Source: Opitutus sp. GAS368 (GTDB taxonomy: Bacteria > Verrucomicrobiota > Verrucomicrobiia > Opitutales > Opitutaceae). Taken from it: a stretch of DNA of 53,279 nt. Under the pieces are notes generated by a model, which did no database searches, was not told where the DNA came from, and saw only the letters and a program-made list of their open reading frames with translations. Shown here one piece after another: positions 49,312-53,279 of the stretch. The stretch lies in assembly GCA_945903465.1 (NCBI GenBank), contig CAMDOF010000033.1, positions 1 to 53,279 on the forward strand, given 5' to 3'. Both the position numbers and the translations under genes were made by a program. The stretch's first letter is position 1, and each line of letters begins with the position of its first letter.

Positions 49312-49807
49312 TGCCGGCTCCTAAAAAAAAGTTGCCTGAGACAAGACTGCCGTCGTCGATCAACCGGTCAATCTGTAATAATTGTTCCAAAACACTTGAG
49401 ACGGAATTCGAGCCAACGGAGCGCAAGCCAATCGCTGCCAGATAAACCGTGCCGCCTTGGTTGCAGTTAAAATCCCAGTTGTAGCGCCCGCCGATGGGAG
49501 TAGTCGCAAGCCAATTGGTCTCGCGGAGAAACTCCGCCATCCCAGTCGGCATCGCGCCGGTGGCTGCATCTGGAGGGAAGTCCGTATTTTCCGCGCGGTA
49601 TTGCTGAAAAGCTATCGAGAATACGCGAAGATCATTAACGACGGTTTTAGATCGTGTGGTCATGGCCGCTCGGCGAAACCCCGGAATGAGGATTAAGATG
49701 AGCAGCCCGATGACGAGGATGACCACGCTGATCTCGACTAAAGTAAAACCTCGATCAGGCCTACGCCTGAGAACGACCCTCGGAAACTTGGGGAAACTAG
49801 AAAGCAA
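49283..49807 (-). CDS. Type IV prepilin-like (pseudopilin) protein
   Basis: A protein of 174 residues from TTG. The prepilin signal is clear: basic leader RRRPDRG, then F21-T-L-V-E25 with the conserved glutamate at +5 and a hydrophobic helix ISVVILVIGLLILILIPGF. A prepilin peptidase should cleave after G20 and methylate F21. The globular part has TTPIGGRYNWDFNCN, typical of short pseudopilin-like proteins in Verrucomicrobiota. No ATG lies before the leader. It is the first gene of a pair with the one-pass membrane protein; no secretion ATPase or prepilin peptidase is nearby. Confidence 0.85.
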   Translation of the reverse strand: MLSSFPKFPRVVLRRRPDRGFTLVEISVVILVIGLLILILIPGFRRAAMTTRSKTVVNDLRVFSIAFQQYRAENTDFPPDAATGAMPTGMAEFLRETNWLATTPIGGRYNWDFNCNQGGTVYLAAIGLRSVGSNSVSSVLEQLLQIDRLIDDGSLVSGNFFLGAGNEPVFIIEP

Positions 49808-50161
49808 GGCGAAAAATTACTTCTAATTTAAAAAAATAACAATCTTCAAGCCCACACGCCCAAGCCGTGTCTCGGTATTTAGCCCAACGGCTAGTTTGTG
49901 CTTCCCTCGCGACTTACCCGCTCATCAAAAAGCCTTCGTTCCCCTCCGATCTCCTTCCGCTCCGGCTGCTCGGCCTTTAACTTCACTTTCAGTTGCCCCC
50001 CCCAAGCTGATTACGCGAAATCATGCCCAATAAACCGTGTTCTTACCGGTAGAGGCTGACCGCCGCTTTCCATAAAAAGTCGCCACCCCGCGAAAAGAGA
50101 TGCGGGCAGGAGCAGAACGAACCGCCGCCCGAAAGGAGTCGGCGCGCCGGAGCCACCTCGA

Positions 50162-50175
50162 TTGATCTAGATCAA
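50162..50175. promoter_or_regulatory. Perfect FNR/CRP-family binding-site palindrome
   Basis: TTGATCTAGATCAA matches the FNR consensus TTGAT-N4-ATCAA exactly. It is 355 bp upstream of the pseudopilin start on the minus strand and 7 bp from a GC hairpin. Such a site would respond to an FNR- or CRP-type regulator, but no start site is known here. Confidence 0.45.
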
Positions 50176-50181
50176 ACGCGT

Positions 50182-50211
50182 GGCCGGCCCGGCGCGGTGA
50201 GCCGGCCGGCC
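50182..50211 (-). terminator. Strong GC hairpin downstream of the ABC-2 permease
   Basis: GGCCGGCCCGGC and GCCGGCCGGCC form an 11-bp stem with one bulged base and a 7-nt loop. It starts 70 bp past the permease stop. No clear T-run follows, so termination is only likely. Confidence 0.45.
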
Positions 50212-50280
50212 CGCTCAAGGGACTCGCCCTCGACCGCGCTTGGGCCAACCAGCCAGAGGACTTCGGTGTCGGCCAGGCGA

Positions 50281-51519
50281 CTACATGCGAAAGATCACAT
50301 CCTCGCGGTTGAACATCTTGACCGCGGCACCCAAAGCGAGGGCGGCATACACGCAAGTCGAAGCGAAAATTAACGCGAGGAGATCCCAATGCCAGACACC
50401 GGAAACCAGTTCCTTACTCGCCAGAGACACATTCAAAATCGGCACGAGGGCTAGGCGCACATTCAGTTCCACTCCAGGCAAGAGCCCGATCACGCCAGGC
50501 AGCACGATGACGACGACCAAGGGCGAAACATAACTTTGCGCCTCCTTGAAGCTTTTGGCAAACAGGGAGATCGCGAATAACACCGCGGCAAACAACACGA
50601 CCATCGGCAGGACCATCACGACCACCGCGAGGAGGCCGCCCGGATCCAACGAGGTCATCTCCGCAAACTTATCCGCCGCCCGCGTGCTCGTACCGGGGCT
50701 CGTTCCGGCGATCCGTTGAGCCACAAAGGCGCCGCCCACCGAAAAAGTCGCCCCGAGCGAAAGTAATGAAAAGGTAACCGTTCCCAAAGACGCGGTCAGG
50801 ATCATAAAAAATTTACCAAGGACGATATCAATCCGGCCAACCGGGCTGCAGAGAAGGGTGGCCATCGTGCCACGCTCTTTTTCTCCAGCCGTGAGATCCA
50901 TGGCGGGGTACATCGCGCCACTAAAAGCCATCAGTAGGAAAAAATAAGGGATGATGCCCCCGATTAAATTTCCGCCCACTTTCTCGGGGGGCGCGACATT
51001 CTCCGCCCTAATCTCAATCGGTCGAATCGCGGCCGGGCCTAAACCGTGCGCCGCCAACCGCGCGGCGACGATTTTCGCCCTCTCGCCATTGATAAAGCCC
51101 CGCACTTCGCGGACGGCTCGATCGGAACGAACTTCCCCCTCATAATAATAAATTTTAATTTCCGCCGATTCCCCCCGCTGGACCGCGGCCTCGAAACCGG
51201 CGGGAACCGCCACCACCGCACGCAGCTGCTTGTCGGCGATAAGCTGCCGCCAATTATCGCTCGTCGGCAGCACCCGGTACCCGGCGTGCGCCCGTAGCGC
51301 GGTGGCCATCGTCGCGGAGTCGTCCCCACCTAAAATCATGATTGTGGGTAAAGTGGTCGCGACCTCGCTTTGAATTCTAAACGCCACCGCCATGACCACC
51401 GCAAAAAGAGCCGGCATCGCCAACGTGGGGATCACCACCATCGAGATGAGCGTGCGCCGGTCACGGAGCATATCGCGCAGTTCCTTCGTATAAATCGTGA
51501 AGATGTTTTTAAAATTCAT
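50281..51519 (-). CDS. ABC-2 type permease, NatB-like
   Basis: A protein of 412 residues. The N-terminus IYTKELRDMLRDRRTLISMVVIPTLAM is the NatB-type opening, then a long extracellular region (about 40-195), then a block of membrane helices: NLIGGIIPYFFLLMAFSGAMY, the conserved DLTAGEKERGTMATLLCSPV, and several more. It forms an exporter with the ATPase encoded 18 bp upstream. NatAB exports sodium in Bacillus; the substrate here is not certain. ATG 51519 is the first in frame. Confidence 0.87.
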   Translation of the reverse strand: MNFKNIFTIYTKELRDMLRDRRTLISMVVIPTLAMPALFAVVMAVAFRIQSEVATTLPTIMILGGDDSATMATALRAHAGYRVLPTSDNWRQLIADKQLRAVVAVPAGFEAAVQRGESAEIKIYYYEGEVRSDRAVREVRGFINGERAKIVAARLAAHGLGPAAIRPIEIRAENVAPPEKVGGNLIGGIIPYFFLLMAFSGAMYPAMDLTAGEKERGTMATLLCSPVGRIDIVLGKFFMILTASLGTVTFSLLSLGATFSVGGAFVAQRIAGTSPGTSTRAADKFAEMTSLDPGGLLAVVVMVLPMVVLFAAVLFAISLFAKSFKEAQSYVSPLVVVIVLPGVIGLLPGVELNVRLALVPILNVSLASKELVSGVWHWDLLALIFASTCVYAALALGAAVKMFNREDVIFRM

Positions 51520-51537
51520 GGCGAGGGGAAAGCAGCG

Positions 51538-52293
51538 CTAAGCACTCGCTCCACGCGGCGCGTTCGCCCCGACCGCCTTCACGAAAATCTCCTCCAGCTC
51601 CCGCTCGCCGTAACGCTGGCGGAGTTGCGCCAGAGTTCCCTCCGCGAGCAGACGGCCGTCATGAATAATCCCGATAACATCGCAGAGTTTTTCCACCTCA
51701 CTCATAATGTGAGTCGAATAGATCACGGCTTTCCCGCGGCCGCGGCACTCACGCACAAACTTCACAATGGTCCGCGCAGCCATGAGATCGAGTCCCAGCG
51801 TCGGCTCATCAAAGATCATGACGCTGGGGTCATGAATCAACGTGCGCGCGATCGAGGTCTTCTGCTTCATACCGGTCGAAAATTGCTCGCAGCGCCGGTC
51901 GAGAAAATCCTGCATATCGAGTTCTTCCGCCAAGCGTGCGGTGCGCGCCGCGATTTCCGCGTCGCCCAGGCCATTGAGGCGACCGAAGTAGGTGAGCGTC
52001 TCCCGCGCTGTGAGCCGCCCGTAGAGCGCCGTGCTCGCGGCGAGAAAGCCCACCTTGGCGCGGACCGCGGAAGCCCCCGTGACGACATCATGGCCCGCCA
52101 CCGTGGCGCGTCCGGAGGTCGGTCGCAATAATGTCGCCAACATCCGCAAAACCGTGGTCTTGCCCGCGCCATTAGCCCCGAGCAGCCCATAAATCTGGCC
52201 CACTTCAACGCGGAACGAGACCGCATCGACGGCGCGGACTTCACCACGCTGCTTGTCGCGAAAAGTCTTCGTGAGTTCACTCGCTTCGATCAT
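51538..52293 (-). CDS. ABC transporter ATP-binding protein, NatA-like
   Basis: A protein of 251 residues from ATG 52293. An upstream extension of 15 codons is open, but MIEASELTKTF is the usual start of this family. Walker A is GANGAGKTT, the signature FSTGMKQK is a recognised variant of LSGGQ in NatA-type ATPases, and Walker B is VMIFDEPTLGLD, followed by the switch histidine in YSTHIM. It powers the permease encoded 18 bp downstream; the two form an operon. Confidence 0.9.
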   Translation of the reverse strand: MIEASELTKTFRDKQRGEVRAVDAVSFRVEVGQIYGLLGANGAGKTTVLRMLATLLRPTSGRATVAGHDVVTGASAVRAKVGFLAASTALYGRLTARETLTYFGRLNGLGDAEIAARTARLAEELDMQDFLDRRCEQFSTGMKQKTSIARTLIHDPSVMIFDEPTLGLDLMAARTIVKFVRECRGRGKAVIYSTHIMSEVEKLCDVIGIIHDGRLLAEGTLAQLRQRYGERELEEIFVKAVGANAPRGASA

Positions 52294-52716
52294 GAGGAAA
52301 TGATTACAAGAAACCGCTGGGCGGGGCGCAAGCCGCACTCACCGGTTCACTGATGGGCGCTGCACTCGCTGCCTTTACAGCCAAGGCGGAGTGCTCAGGC
52401 GAGGAAACGCCGGGGCCTTCGCAAAGACCATGACCGCCGGCCAGGCGCAGCCCATGCGCTGAACGACGACCGCTTTTCCCAACCCAACCACCCAACCCGC
52501 GAGCGACTTCTTCACCCCCGGTTGTCCGAGATTCAAGCCAGTGTAAAAGCCGCGAGCCGACGCTGATCAGGAGATCCTCGGAGGGCAGCCGCGCTGGGTC
52601 GGAGGGTCCAGTCTCCCGGCAGTGAGCCGACGCGCTGACCCCGCGCCGCAGCATGGCGCCCCCGGGCCGTCACCGGGTCGCGCTCGCCGGAGTACCCGCC
52701 GCATGCGCCGCAATGC
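52294..52716. other. Intergenic region, nothing firm
   Basis: 423 bp between the aldehyde-dehydrogenase-like gene and the ABC pair. GAGCCGACGC occurs twice, 52555-52564 and 52625-52634. No gene, terminator or operator could be supported. Confidence 0.4.
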
Positions 52717-53279
52717 TCAAGCGCCAATCGGGTGCCACGTGGTCTTAAATTCGAGGAAATCGCGAATGGCGTAGAGGCTCTGCGCGCCATCGCCCAGCCA
52801 AGCCTTGGGGTTATCTAATTCTGAAATACAGACCCGCTTAATACTCTCCGCCGCACCCGTGCACAGCGCCAGCCGATCATCCCTCGCAACCGCCGCGCTC
52901 ACGGCCCGGAGATGGGCATGAGTCGCAAAAGTTGGCAAAAGTTCCCGCCGAAAGCCCGTCAGGAGATTGACGACACCACCGGGCAGATCGCTCGTCGCCA
53001 GCATCTCACCGAGCAGAATCGCTGGATAAGGGACGGCTTGGGAAGCGAGCGCAACGACCGTATTGCCACTGACGATCACCGGCGCGAAGAGCGAGACGAG
53101 ACCGAGGAGGGCGGGCGCATCCGGGGCAATCACCCCGACCACCCCCATGGGCTCAGTGACCGTAAAATTAAAATAAGGCGAGGCCACGGGATTCACGTTG
53201 CCAAGCACCTGCTCATATTTATCCGCCCAACCCGCATAATAAATGAGCCGGTCGATGGTGACATCGACCTCTTGCCCGG
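52717..53279 (-). CDS. ALDH16-like aldehyde dehydrogenase, 3' end only
   Basis: The last 187 codons of a gene that runs off the window; the frame stays open to base 53279, so the GTG at 53208 is internal. RLIYYAGWADKYEQV, then NPVASPYFNFTVTEPMGVVGVIAP and the closing FLEFKTTWHPIGA are characteristic of the C-terminal domain of ALDH16-type proteins, or of the separate paralogue next to a catalytic ALDH in bacteria. No catalytic cysteine motif is visible in this part, as expected for the second, non-catalytic domain. Whether the catalytic half is fused or encoded next door lies outside the window. Confidence 0.85.
   Translation of the reverse strand, partial: GQEVDVTIDRLIYYAGWADKYEQVLGNVNPVASPYFNFTVTEPMGVVGVIAPDAPALLGLVSLFAPVIVSGNTVVALASQAVPYPAILLGEMLATSDLPGGVVNLLTGFRRELLPTFATHAHLRAVSAAVARDDRLALCTGAAESIKRVCISELDNPKAWLGDGAQSLYAIRDFLEFKTTWHPIGA

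Larger units (their letters stand above)
49808..50280. other. Intergenic region with a CRP/FNR-type palindrome
   Basis: 473 bp. An AT-rich stretch at about 49815-49845, just upstream of the pseudopilin, probably contains its promoter. It also contains a perfect FNR-like palindrome (50162-50175) and a strong GC hairpin (50182-50211). No gene is supported. Confidence 0.5.

Overview
The window looks like a piece of chromosome from a GC-rich member of the Verrucomicrobiota, most likely the Opitutales/Opitutaceae. The pointers are a long secreted PVC-type protein that joins a beta-propeller, HEAT repeats and a cytochrome c domain, large TonB-dependent receptors with the opitutal style of N-terminus, a ThuA-like secreted protein, a bacterial deoxyhypusine-synthase-like protein, and many starts without a clear Shine-Dalgarno sequence. 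The lineage is inferred from gene content. No rRNA, tRNA or CRISPR array was found.

Layout. 1-2848 is an insertion element with matching terminal inverted repeats around a large DDE transposase; the window starts exactly at one end of it. 2974-6426 is the propeller/HEAT/cytochrome protein. 7206-9669 holds housekeeping genes (RsuA-type pseudouridine synthase, YhbY-like RNA-binding protein, GYF-RDD membrane protein). 10133-16489 carries two convergent TonB-dependent receptors. 16779-20574 has a small putative lipoprotein, a DUF6172 protein and two methyltransferases. 21764-24179 has a ThuA-like protein overlapping a VF530/DUF2132 protein, then a site-2-protease-like M50 enzyme. 24664-29432 has a secreted ceramidase-like hydrolase, a frameshifted nagB remnant, a decayed stretch with a 208-bp internally deleted IS21-like element, and an intact nagA. 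29632-38817 has a secreted metallophosphoesterase, PrmA, an ABC-F ATPase, an EamA transporter, a deoxyhypusine-synthase-like enzyme and a DUF255 thioredoxin-domain protein. 39026-49807 has SlyX, a large coiled-coil membrane protein, two small unknowns, gamma-glutamyltransferase, a cytochrome-linked sugar dehydrogenase, a UMF1-type MFS transporter, and a pseudopilin with a one-pass membrane partner. 50281-53279 has an ABC-2 exporter pair and the 3' end of an ALDH16-like gene.

How genes relate. The clearest units are the ThuA/VF530 pair (4-bp overlap), the pseudopilin/membrane-protein pair (29-bp overlap) and the NatA/NatB-like ABC pair (18-bp gap). NagA and the broken nagB point to an N-acetylglucosamine locus that is being lost. 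Several exported redox and scavenging enzymes (propeller-cytochrome, sugar dehydrogenase-cytochrome, ceramidase-like, GGT, metallophosphoesterase) suit a polymer- and detritus-degrading lifestyle; this is inference.

The most unusual content lies between genes: three structured palindromic elements within 3 kb (18265-18428, 19606-19696, 21004-21133), two dispersed copies of a roughly 105-bp repeat (30952-31057 and 44993-45096), the IS21-like solo ends, orphan minus-strand terminator-like hairpins, and a perfect FNR/CRP-type palindrome at 50162-50175. Their functions are not established.
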